Part shown: piece by piece, positions 1-7,778 of the stretch | Numbering within the stretch: position 1 is the stretch's first letter | Layout: each line of letters begins with the position of its first letter | Assembly (NCBI GenBank): GCA_958430865.1 | Contig: CAUDNR010001480.1 | Coordinates: forward strand, 1,753-13,477 | Source of the DNA: Entrophospora sp. SA101 | Taxonomy: Eukaryota > Glomeromycota > Glomeromycetes > Entrophosporales > Entrophosporaceae | DNA: 11,725 nucleotides | Reading direction: 5' to 3' | Program-made: the position numbers and the translations under genes | Notes under the pieces: generated by a model | Told to the model about the DNA's origin: nothing | What the model saw: the letters and a program-made list of their open reading frames with translations, nothing else | The model's database searches: none

Positions 1-130
1 AATGTCAATGAAATGATTGCAAGCGCGACCAATTTAAGATACACGATCAAGAGGAAACATGAACGATGTATGAAAACATCAAACAAATTTATTTAATAAA
101 ACAAAATTTACAACTCAAAAAAATTTTTTT

Positions 131-476
131 GCGACATAAACAATCGAAAAAAATGACTAATTCAAAAACTTTGCAACGGCACATTCATTCATCGACCAAT
201 TGTGATTTTTATTACGCGACGACCGTATTTACTTAATCATACACTTTAGTACTAGCATAATTTTTGTTTGTTGGTATATATATAGATAGACTACTTTGTT
301 TTGCGACATAAACAATCGAAAAAAATGACCAATTCAAAAACTTTGCAACGGCACATTCATTCATTGACCAATTGTGATTTTTTATTACACGACGACTGTA
401 TTTACTTAAATCATACACTTTAGTACTAGCTTAATTTTTGTTTGTTGTATATATATATATATAGACTACTTTGTTT
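131..476. repeat. Tandem duplication of a ~173 bp AT-rich unit (two copies plus a third start)
   Basis: Copy 1 is 131-302 and copy 2 is 303-476; both open with GCGACATAAACAATCG and end in CTACTTTGTTT. A third copy begins at 477 (GCGACATAAACAA) but is lost after about 13 bases. The copies differ by a few substitutions, one-base changes in T and A runs, and the length of an internal TA microsatellite (about 276-286 in copy 1, 441-463 in copy 2). No coding capacity is evident. The minus-strand open frame at 233-418 spans both copies and is a by-product of the repeat. Three of the four C/T or G/A differences turn a CpG of copy 1 into TpG or CpA in copy 2. Confidence 0.93.
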
Positions 477-1186
477 GCGACATAAACAAACAATTTAATT
501 TTTTATTATTATTATTTATACGTTATTATTAGTTATTATTGCACTCATTCGGCTATTGATTTATTTTTGGAGTTAGTTGATCAAAGGGTTAAACCGCAGT
601 AAACAAAAGAAAAGAAACCTCTCCAATAGATGAACGTGGTAGATAAAAAAATAAAAAAATAAAACCAAAAAGGTAAGGAAAGATCAAAAAATTTTTTTTA
701 ACATCAGACAAACGAATAGTGAAAAATAATTAGATTGTTAGTAATAATATGTATAAATTAATAATTAATAATTAATAATAAAATAAATAAAAATAATTGT
801 ATAATGTCAATCATTTCAAGGAGTAAAAAAAAAAAAAATTTTTTTAACTAAATCAAAGAAACATCTCATTTTTTTCATCTCATGCTTCCCAAAAAATTGT
901 GTTTAATAAAAATTGATTTTTTTTATCATTTATCATCATCTCAATGCTCACTCGATCTATTCGATCGATCTGTTCGTTTGTTCGCTCATGTATAATGAGC
1001 ACTCTTCTACAACGTCTTGTTTCCCGTACCACTGTTTATTTACAAATATGGGGCGAAAAACAACAAATATAGGCAAACAAACAAACAAAAAAAAAAAACA
1101 GTAGATCAAAACCAAATTCATACAAACTATTCCAAGTAAGGAAAAAAACAGTGTTACGGGATATGAGCAATCTTTTATAAGTGTTA

Positions 1187-1219
<33 letters not shown>

Positions 1220-1250
1220 TTTAAAATAACGAATATAATGATTTTTTTAG
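477..1250. other. Non-coding AT-rich stretch with A/T homopolymers
   Basis: I see no gene here. The stretch holds poly-A and poly-T runs, an ATTAATAATTAATAAT palindromic patch near 756-779, and a (TAA)n tract at about 1185-1215. An open frame at 913-1104 has low-complexity composition (ending in poly-Lys) and no recognisable motif, so I do not call it. GTAAGG donor-like sites lie at 672 and 1136. The second, paired with the acceptor ending at 1250, would make a 115 bp intron for the following exon. However, the matching upstream frame (999-1135) has no ATG, so no first exon can be assigned. Confidence 0.6.
1185..1215. repeat. (TAA)n microsatellite
   Basis: About ten uninterrupted TAA units. 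It lies 35 bp upstream of the splice acceptor of the orphan exon, inside its presumed intron. Confidence 0.9.
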
Positions 1251-1488
1251 TGATGGATCAGTGTCTGGATCGACAAAAACTCGAAATCATCAACCTGGAG
1301 GTCCTCTAAGATTTCCCGATTATGCATGGTCCTTTTATAACCAAGAGAAGAAATATGGATACGAATTTTTATCTACTGAGGTAGTTTCATTGATTCAACA
1401 TATTGAAGAAGACAAGTCCAGGCTTGCAAAAATGGCAAAGGAAGGCCGGGATAGTATGTTAAACTTTATTAGGGATCACAGTGCGTGA
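1251..1488 (+). pseudogene. Orphan coding exon, family not recognised
   Basis: A 3' splice site (ATTTTTTTAG, ending at 1250) opens directly into a frame that encodes about 79 residues and stops at TGA 1486-1488. The exon would start with the third base of a codon. There is no ATG in this frame; a GTG at 1261 is an unlikely start for a nuclear gene. The protein is of mixed composition, unlike the low-complexity surroundings: a PGGPLRFPDYAWSFY segment, then a charged, probably helical stretch (YEFLSTEVVSLIQHIEED, then KSRLAKMAKEGRDSML). I cannot name the family; the helical part could be a coiled-coil or bundle segment. A GTGCGT just before the stop (1482-1487) might be a 5' splice site rather than the true end. 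No partner exon is visible on either side, and a transposon begins 32 bp downstream. It is either a gene fragment or one exon of a gene I cannot assemble. Confidence 0.5.
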
Positions 1489-1519
1489 AATTTTAAATAA
1501 ATTAGAAATTATTACAATA

Positions 1520-1540
1520 CAGTCAAACCTCGTTATAACG
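1520..1540 (+). repeat. Left terminal inverted repeat of the pogo/Tigger element
   Basis: 21 bp, starting CAGTCAAACC and ending in CGTTATAACG. It is identical to the reverse complement of 2448-2468 and preceded by the TA target site at 1518-1519. Confidence 0.95.
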
Positions 1541-2003
1541 GATTTTTGTTATACCGAACAAAATCTTTATTAAATAAAAAATTTCGTTATAAAGAATTTA
1601 TATAAAAAACCTCGTTATTCCATATAACGAACATTTATTGAAAATTTTTATATATATTACTAGTCGCGTTATACTAAAAATGGTCAAGTTGTATTTTTAC
1701 AATACATCATTTTCCCTTTTCTACAATATATTTATTTTTTGATCTTTTTCCTTTTTTACATATTCATTGTTTAATTTTTTTTTCCCTTTTTTATTACAAA
1801 GAACATATTCATTTGTATTTTTTATTTTGATCTTTTTGTTTACTATTACAAGACATTCATCTGCAATTGCTCATTCACCATATTTTATTTTATAGCTTCT
1901 ATCCAAGATACTCTTTAAAGTTTCAATTGTAACGATAATAAATAAAATAAAATTCTCCAAGAAGAGAATGCTGTTCAAATTTAATTAATAATTTACCAAT
2001 TAA

Positions 2004-2294
2004 TTCACTGCTAATAGCAGCAGAATCATTTCAATAGATAATGCAGATGTAAGTGTTGGAATGGTAACTGATGAACAAATAATCTTATCACTTACTCCAG
2101 CTGAGGAAGAAATTGAAGAAAATGTTCCAACATTACCTTATATTCCAATTAAAGATGCTGTTGCTGCTTTTGAAACTGTTCACAAATTTTTTGAACAAGA
2201 TAATGATGGTTTAGAATTAGATTATAATGAACTTAATTTGTATAATTCTAAAAGTTTAAACCAAGGAAAATTAACTACTTATTTTACCAAATGA
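2004..2294 (+). pseudogene. Transposase C-terminal fragment (pogo/Tigger) with PIP-box
   Basis: The frame is open from just after TAA 2001-2003 to TGA 2292-2294; its first ATG is at 2061 (77 codons from there). It reads as the tail of a pogo/Tigger (DDE_1, CENP-B-like) transposase. An acidic linker (LTPAEEEIEENVPTLP) is followed by the typical helix DAVAAFETVHKFFEQ, then a last segment ending QGKLTTYFTK. The final QGKLTTYF (residues 68-75 counted from the ATG) fits the PCNA-interacting PIP-box pattern Q-x-x-[LIM]-x-x-aromatic-aromatic. PCNA binding through such a C-terminal motif is known for Drosophila pogo transposase. The N-terminal helix-turn-helix, CENP-B domain and DDE catalytic core are missing, so the fragment is catalytically dead. 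The assignment rests on context (TIRs with TA duplications) plus the tail motifs. Confidence 0.8.
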
Positions 2295-2370
2295 CAAAAG
2301 CATCATATCAGTTATATTATTATTATGTTGTACAATTTTATTATCATTAAAAAAAAGTTATTTTTAAACA

Positions 2371-2380
2371 ATCACGTGAT
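2371..2380. promoter_or_regulatory. ATCACGTGAT palindrome (E-box core CACGTG)
   Basis: A perfect 10-bp palindrome inside the transposon's right portion. The same 10-mer recurs at 5412-5421. CACGTG is the core of bHLH-type binding sites, but no functional link is shown here. Confidence 0.4.
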
Positions 2381-2447
2381 GATCATCAATTACCTTGGTT
2401 ACCGAATACCTCGTTATAATGGATCATTGGAGCCAAACCAATATGTT

Positions 2448-2468
2448 CGTTATAACGAGGTTTGACTG
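2448..2468 (-). repeat. Right terminal inverted repeat of the pogo/Tigger element
   Basis: Perfect 21-bp inverse of the left end, followed by the TA target-site copy at 2469-2470. Confidence 0.95.
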
Positions 2469-2470
2469 TA

Positions 2471-4382
2471 GCTGTATGTGCCTTAAATATTGATTAAAAA
2501 AATATATTTATACTATATAAATAAATATAAAATAAAATAAATTTTTGTAAATAAAATTATAAAATATACATTAAAATAAAATATTTTTTATTTATTATAT
2601 TATATATAGTGTATTTAATTCAAATCATGGATCCAAATCAGTTATCATTATCAGTCGGTTTGAATCAAATCAAGTAAATCAAATTGGTTTGAATTCATTG
2701 ATTCGTTCGGAGCCTTATTTAAAACAAACTAATATGGATATTTATTTAAATAAGCCTTGGTTAACTATTGTTTTATCTATTTGTTAAATTACTTATTATT
2801 ATGATTATTTTAGCTGATGGGATTATAAATAAATGATTTTTCTTTTTCTTGTGGTATGCACCACACCATTCAAAAAAACAAAATAAATTATTTTTTTCAT
2901 ACAAATAATCCATTTTGAGCTTGCATGACCAAATGTGGGAATGATTTTCTTCTATGTTAAACCTTTTTTTCATAAAAAAAAAAAAGAACTTATTTTAATA
3001 AAAAAAAGGAAAAAATAATTCTATGAAAAAAAAAATTTTTTGTTACACGACTTCCACTTTTTTAGTGTAATAAAAATTGGGAAGTTGATCCGATCTTCGC
3101 TATATATGTAATATACTTTGATGAATACACAAGGTTAAAAAAAATATTTTTTACGAAAATTTGATTAACGATATTTGTCGCGTGAAAGAAATAATACTAA
3201 TTTAATTAAGCTTCAATTCTCGGGGAATTTAGTCATTATCGTCATATCATTACTAATTATAATATTGAGATTCGGATACAATTATTTATCAACAAATAAC
3301 AAATCCAGCTGAAGTTTTTCCGAATGGAAGATATGGTAATTGATAAACCAATTCGATTATGGCAGCACAAAAAATATACAACATTAATATATATAAATAC
3401 ATAAATCTAACATACGCTTTTATTTTTCGTCTCTGTGAATTATTATCGTTATGGAAAGAACTAATATTTGAAAATTAATTATCGTTATAAAATAATCTCA
3501 TTATCGTGAGTAATTTTGAAATTATTTATTGTTTCTTTGCTATAAATTTTTTTTTTATTATAAAAAAAATAACAAATTAAATTTTTTTCATTGTAATTTT
3601 TTAAAGGCAACGTATAGGATCCATTGAAATCCTAATTTATTCGCAAATCGTCGTCGTTATTTGTAATTCCATCTCTTGATGTCCTCTTTGATTTTTTTAA
3701 TATATTCTGACGCGTGTAGATCAATTTATTCAATCAATTTATAAATTCAATCAATCAAATATTCAATCAATCTAATTAAAAATTGTCGCTATTGTCAATA
3801 TGCTTAATAATTTTTATTTAATTATGTTGTTATTTATTACGTTATAAATAATTCTAATATGACTATGTAACTTATTTTACTATTTAATTAATTTTTTACT
3901 TTTATTTCATTTATTTATTCATTTATTCATTCATTTTATTATTATCCATTTAATAAAAACATTTAAATGATCGTTTAATAATAAATAATGATAAAATCAA
4001 AATCGTCGATTCCATCATACGTTTTATTTAACTCGATCATTCCCCATTCATACTGTAAGGTAATATTTACAAACATTGAAAAAATAATCATTTAAACATA
4101 TCAAGAATTTAAAATTCCTTTCGTGTTTTTTAAGCCGATCGATTGATTATACATAACAAACAAGATAGAAAATTGGATGGAATCGATATAATGATCGTAG
4201 ATCGACGAAAAAATAAATATAAAAAGACTACTTGGACTAGGCTTAATGATAATTTCTCTTTTTATCCGTAATAAACAACAAATATACTATATTAGTTATT
4301 TCTGTATTATTAAATGAAAAATTTAAAAAACTATTAATGATATTATAACAATAGCAATCAAAAGTATTTAAATCAGAAAAAA
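2471..4382. other. Long AT-rich region with no supported gene
   Basis: I find no convincing exon. The minus-strand open frame at 2773-2973 (66 codons) has a mixed-composition N-terminal half and then degenerates into Lys/Ile runs; it contains a small GTGGT-ATGC-ACCAC hairpin (2851-2864) and has no recognisable motif. Simple repeats include CAAT-type repeats at about 3728-3775 and an ATTC/ATTT array at about 3904-3940. A palindromic ATCACGTGAT sits at 2371-2380, just outside this stretch and inside the transposon. A short open stretch at about 3268-3342 on the plus strand (ending NPAEVFPNGRYGN) looks protein-like but is too short to call. Confidence 0.55.
3904..3940. repeat. ATTC/ATTT tetranucleotide repeat
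   Basis: A run of imperfect four-base units (ATTT, ATTC) in non-coding DNA; a similar TTTA array occurs at 8566-8585. Confidence 0.7.
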
Positions 4383-4467
4383 CTAGTTTTGTACTATCTG
4401 ACAAAGGAACTGGATTTTGATGGCTGAAGTGGAAGAAGAAGTTGTTGACGATAATGACGGCAACGCT

Positions 4468-4509
4468 GATGATAATGAGGACGACGATGATGATAATGAG
4501 GACGACGAT
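4468..4509. repeat. Two tandem 21-bp units within the Ser/Asp-coding tract
   Basis: The unit GATGATAATGAGGACGACGA(T) occurs twice in direct succession (4468-4488, 4489-4509), flanked by more GAT/GAC codons. On the minus strand it encodes Ser-Leu-Ser repeats of the broken gene. On the plus strand it would encode Asp/Glu/Asn in a 41-codon open frame (4420-4545). Confidence 0.85.
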
Positions 4510-4726
4510 GATGATGATGGAACATTTACGGTTTTTGGATTCTAATTGTAATCTGACTGAATATTTATCATTATAATAATGGACATTAAATATACTGTAT
4601 ATAAATTTTATTATAACAATCAAAAACTTACTAATTTTCCTACTGAACAAAAGAACATTCTCAGATTTTTATTATTGATATGAAATAAATAATTATGAGG
4701 TGCTTTAAATGATTCCACTTCAATCC

Positions 4727-4742
4727 TTTTTTTTTTTTTTTT
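4727..4742. repeat. T16 homopolymer
   Basis: Sixteen Ts, lying inside intron 1 of the broken minus-strand gene, a few bases upstream of its acceptor. On the transcribed strand this is a purine (A) run, which is unusual next to a 3' splice site. Confidence 0.9.
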
Positions 4743-5129
4743 GAAAAATGATAAAACATCAATAATAATAATAATAACAACAATATAAATCTTTAAATGA
4801 GAGGATACTTACAATCAACCTTTGCTTTACAAGGATTTTCTAATGTTGATTCAACAACCGAATAATTCAAACTGTCTTTCCATTCAAATGTGATAGCTAC
4901 CCCTGCTTCATTCTCGAGATTCCTGGGTTATACTAAATCGTTATTTTCACTGCCAACATTAATGGTTTTATCATTCAGTGATATCGGTGAAGGTATTATC
5001 ATAAATGTTGTCCTCCTAAAGTTATCGTTGTGTTGGTGTTGGTGTTGGTGATTGCTGCTTGGTAAAAGTGTTCGGCTATAATTCTGTAGTTCCTTCCTTT
5101 TGAGCATTAATCAAATCGGCAAAATTCAT

Positions 5130-5611
5130 TAAACTAAATATTACTGATAATAAAATTATATTATTTAATTTTTTACTATATAGCATGATTAATATACAAA
5201 TTTGTACGTATGCGATAAGGAAAAAAAAGAAAAAAGGAACATAAGTAAAAAAAATAATGCAACAAATAAAATAACACCTCGTTTTTTTTTAATCAATTTT
5301 GTTTTCTTATTTTGTCTGCCCCAAATATAAACAATGCAAAAAAAAAAAAAAATTGTATCACACACCCCACTATTACTAATATCGTTAAAAACAAAAAAAA
5401 TGTCAAATTTTATCACGTGATATATTGTATGTACTAACTATATTATTATACAACATTTATTGTCGCAATTTTTATTTTCTATTGAAAAAACCTCAAATAT
5501 AGTAATATTTCTCTCGCATCGGGTAATAATAATTGAGATGGCAAAAAAAAAATTTTTTTGTCAACTGAGCCTACTTTAAAAATTACGAGTGTGATCTAAA
5601 TAATGACTTAC
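5130..5611. other. AT-rich spacer, no supported gene
   Basis: The stretch holds many A and T runs. The minus-strand open frame at 5189-5416 encodes mostly Phe, Leu, Ile and Lys runs and looks like translated low-complexity DNA. A perfect ATCACGTGAT palindrome lies at 5412-5421. Nothing else stands out. Confidence 0.6.
5412..5421. promoter_or_regulatory. ATCACGTGAT palindrome (second copy)
   Basis: Identical to 2371-2380. It lies about 280 bp upstream of the start of the broken gene (minus strand), so it would be in promoter range. Confidence 0.4.
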
Positions 5612-5692
5612 TTGCAAATCACAGACAGGTAACTTTAAAAAGTCCATCCACATGGTTTTGGTGTTAAAAGATTTATTCTTTAAAAACTGCAT
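5612..5692 (-). other. Possible first coding exon (27 codons) before a GTAAGT donor
   Basis: From ATG at 5692 the minus strand reads MQFLKNKSFNTKTMWMDF and continues LKLPVCDLQ, ending exactly in phase 0 at a GTAAGT 5' splice site (5606-5611). The composition is protein-like and the donor is strong. I could not find a convincing acceptor or second exon: the acceptors near 5133 and 5569 lead to stops or to poly-Phe. It is not recognisable by family and may be a relic or a chance match. Confidence 0.25.
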
Positions 5693-5702
5693 TTTTACTA
5701 TG

Positions 5703-6424
5703 ATACTTGAAGGAAAGCATTATTACTTTAACAATAACGTGTTAGGCTTGTAGTTCAACTATAATTATTCAGGTCTGATAAAAATCGTGTCGTGCAAATT
5801 TTCCGGCCTAAAATCTAATACTAAATTTACTTAATACTCGACCACCCACCCACCCATTCATTAGCAATTAGGATTTATTATGTATTTTTGCAAAATTTAA
5901 AAAATTGCTCTCTTTCCACTATCTTAAGTTCAATTAAATTCTCAAAGATATTTCATAACTTAAATGTCTATTAGTGTAACGTTTCATTATTAATATTAAG
6001 CTTTACTTGACCATTTGAGTCACTTCTCCACCAAACATCAAATCAATATAAATGATTATTCATAATTTTTTAAATTTGTAAGAAAATTATTACGTAGAGT
6101 TTTCTCAAACATCAGATGACCTCTCTACCCAATAGTATCTGCACATTCATTCAAAAAACGATGACAGGAAAAAAGGTTCCCGATCATCGCTTTAAATAAT
6201 GTTTAGAAAATGTCTCACAAAGAAAAACATATTAAAAATCACAGAATATTTAATTTTATTGTTAATGTTATCGTGTCTTATTGATTATCTTAATAATATG
6301 TCTTAATTAATTAAAACATGAAAGCTTAGGATTATTCTTACAATAGCATAGATATAAACAGAAATCTTAATGAGTTTTGTGTGACATATAAAAAAAAAGA
6401 AAAAGAATATATATATATATATAA
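5703..6424. other. Spacer downstream of the HMG-box gene
   Basis: I see no gene. The side nearest 6424 is the presumed 3' flank of the HMG-box gene. An AATAAA-like hexamer on the minus strand at 6255-6260, about 165 bp past the stop, is the nearest candidate polyadenylation signal, but such hexamers are expected by chance in DNA this AT-rich. CCCACCCACCCA at about 5844-5855 is a local C-rich patch. Confidence 0.5.
6407..6423. repeat. (AT)n microsatellite abutting the HMG gene stop codon
   Basis: Seventeen bases of alternating AT that begin one base after the TGA of the HMG-box gene on the minus strand, so they lie in its 3' untranslated region. Confidence 0.9.
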
Positions 6425-6945
6425 TCATTGTTGTTGTTGATATTGGTATTTCCAAGTTTCCCAACCGATCCCTGAAGTCTCTGAAATCGAATTATATAGC
6501 CCGTTGTTATCGTTGGCATTACTATAGTCGCTTTCTTCAGCAATAATAAAACCGTTATTATTATTTTGCCAAAATTGTTGAATTTGGAAATCAAGTAATT
6601 CATTACTACAACTACAAACAATAATTGGAAATCCACAAAAACTGCAATTTTCATCATCATCATCATCATCATAATCATTGTTATTGTCCAGATTCATGAA
6701 AATTTGATTATTATGAAAAAACTGCGGGGTCAGTTCATTGGTCGGGGGCGAATTCGTGTTAACGACGTTAAAGTGGTATAGATGATCATTACTATTATTA
6801 ATAATAATATTATCATTATCAAGAAAATAATCGCTTTTTGGGTCTAAAATAAATTGTTGTTCTTGATGAATTTGTTGAAAATTTAAAGTTTCGATTTTTT
6901 CATTAAACTTAGGCAAAACTTTGTCATTTTGTTGTTGTTGTTGTT

Positions 6946-6976
<31 letters not shown>

Positions 6977-7663
6977 TTGTTGTAATTGATATTGGAGGTG
7001 TTGTTGAATGTGTTTATGATTTGAATTTGATTTAGAAATATGATCATGACGTTTATTATTATTTGAGGAAATCGAATTCCTTTCATTATCATTTTTCTTC
7101 TTATTATTATGATTATGATTATGATTATTATTGTTATTATTATTATTAGAAATAAAATGAATCGTTGTTTTGTTTTTGTTTTTGTTGTTGGTATTATTAT
7201 TGTCATTATCATTATCATTATTACTAATGTGATTGCTATTGCTAGCGTCATTGTTATAAGATTTATTGATATAAGAAATTGAAGGTTGCAATCTAACTTT
7301 ACGGGTGGTAAGTGCTTCTTTAACTTTTTGTCTATAGATACTTGCAACTTTCTTTGCGAACTCTTTGAATTCCTCTTTTATTTCATCGTTTTCTGAACCC
7401 CAAGATTCAGAAGCCCAACGTGAAACTTCGGTCATTTTGGTGTGGACTTCTTGTTTTAAAAGTGTATCAACATAAATTTTACGGTAGATAATGAAGGCAT
7501 TTGATGTTTTAGAGCCAATGGTTTTTTTTGGTAAAAAAAATTCAGGATCGTAATGAAAAGGTGAAGGAACTTTGATCAACGGTCTTGATAAAGATGGTGT
7601 ATTATTATTGTTGTTGTTTGAAGAAACGATTGAATTGTTAAGTGTAAGTTTTTGAAAGGACAT
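6425..7663 (-). CDS. MATA_HMG-type HMG-box protein, 412 aa, Asn/Gln-rich
   Basis: Single open frame from ATG 7661-7663 to TGA 6425-6427. An HMG box spans about residues 47-117: TSNAFIIYRK matches the RPxNAFxxYR entry motif, and the VSRWASESWG segment (Trp88) matches the conserved ISkxlgxxW, followed by EEFKEFAKKVASIYRQK. These boxes bend DNA and act as nuclear transcription factors; MATA_HMG genes are reported to be expanded in Rhizophagus. The basic RPx at the entry is replaced by KTS. After the box the protein is mostly disordered: Asn runs, His-Asn repeats (181-187), a Lys/Asn region, a 15-Gln run (231-245), and an Asp run (332-337). A Cys cluster follows (C340, C343, C350, C352), and the tail ends YQYQQQQ. 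No intron is needed. The overlapping frames at 6367-6678 and 6883-7347 are shadows of its repeats. The box assignment is firm; targets are unknown. Confidence 0.9.
6929..6973 (-). repeat. CAA/CAG tract encoding Gln15
   Basis: Fifteen Gln codons, a CAA run interspersed with CAG blocks, followed on the upstream side by CCG (Pro). The mixture of CAA and CAG suggests a tract that is partly stabilised by interruptions yet prone to length change. Confidence 0.95.
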
Positions 7664-7678
7664 TATTTATTAATTCTC

Positions 7679-7681
<3 letters not shown>

Positions 7682-7718
<37 letters not shown>
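7682..7718. repeat. (TA)n microsatellite, 37 bp
   Basis: Uninterrupted alternating TA, 19 bp upstream of the HMG-box start codon. It is a likely length-polymorphic site. Confidence 0.95.
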
Positions 7719-7721
<3 letters not shown>

Positions 7722-7750
7722 ATATTATTTATATATTTTATATATTATTG

Positions 7751-7778
7751 TATTATTATTATTATTATTATTATTATT
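7751..7778. repeat. (TAT)n microsatellite, 28 bp
   Basis: Nine TAT units plus one base, in the HMG-box gene's upstream region and inside the inverted-repeat bracket. Confidence 0.95.

Larger units (their letters stand above)
1520..2468 (+). mobile_element. Pogo/Tigger-type DNA transposon, internally deleted
   Basis: The 949 bp element is bounded by perfect 21-bp terminal inverted repeats beginning CAGTCAAACCTCGTTATAAC at 1520-1540 and 2448-2468. It is flanked by TA on both sides (1518-1519 and 2469-2470), the target duplication of the Tc1/mariner-pogo superfamily. Further copies of a CGTTATAA-like motif lie just inside both ends (left 1583-1594, 1610-1632, 1663-1672; right 2408-2422). The interior keeps only a transposase C-terminal coding segment (2004-2294). 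The DNA-binding domain and the DDE catalytic core are absent, and the space between (about 1680-2000) is AT- and pyrimidine-rich without a frame. It could therefore have moved only with transposase supplied by a full-length relative. The perfect repeats suggest it is young or was recently mobilised. Confidence 0.92.
4383..5129 (-). pseudogene. Broken three-exon gene, family unknown, Ser-rich C-terminus
   Basis: Exon 1 (5129 to 4813) starts MNFADLINAQKEGTTEL, then has an in-frame TAG, a PTPTPT stretch, a frameshift near 5045, a second nonsense codon (TAA), and a well-formed stretch including VAITFEWKDSLNYSVVEST. It ends at a GTAAGT donor (4807-4812). Intron 1 is 4718-4812 (95 bp). Exon 2 (4717 to 4632) adds 28 codons and ends at a second GTAAGT. 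Intron 2 is 4542-4631 (90 bp). Exon 3 (4541 to 4383) starts NPKTVNVP, then has long Ser runs coded by TCA/TCG/TCC, and stops at TAG 4383-4385. Splice phases (1, then 0) keep the frame open across exons 1b-2-3. In exon 3 another frame gives HQNPVPLSDSTKLVFSDL after the Ser run, which looks more protein-like and hints at a further frameshift. Both stops in exon 1 sit where CAG or CAA (Gln) would fit. I do not recognise the family. The intron model is read by eye and needs transcript support. Confidence 0.55.

Noticed and set aside
913..1104. 63-codon plus-strand open frame
   Set aside because: Composition is translated low-complexity DNA ending in poly-Lys, with no motif and no splice logic connecting it to the next exon in phase.
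2773..2973. 66-codon minus-strand open frame (MKKRFNIEENHSHIW...)
   Set aside because: The first half looks protein-like, but the end is Ile/Lys run sequence and no motif or neighbour supports it; kept only as a note in the region entry.
4243..4650. 135-codon minus-strand open frame
   Set aside because: It runs through intron 2 and reads the repeat as Ile/Val runs. The spliced Ser-rich frame fits the donors and acceptors better, although its part after the repeat may be a true frameshifted continuation.
5189..5416. 75-codon minus-strand open frame rich in Phe
   Set aside because: It is translated poly-A/T tracts; no start context or domain.
6367..6678. Minus-strand frame with a poly-Met start
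   Set aside because: Out-of-frame shadow of the HMG-box gene's Asp run.
6883..7347. 154-codon minus-strand frame
   Set aside because: Shadow of the Asn/Gln repeats of the HMG-box gene in another frame.
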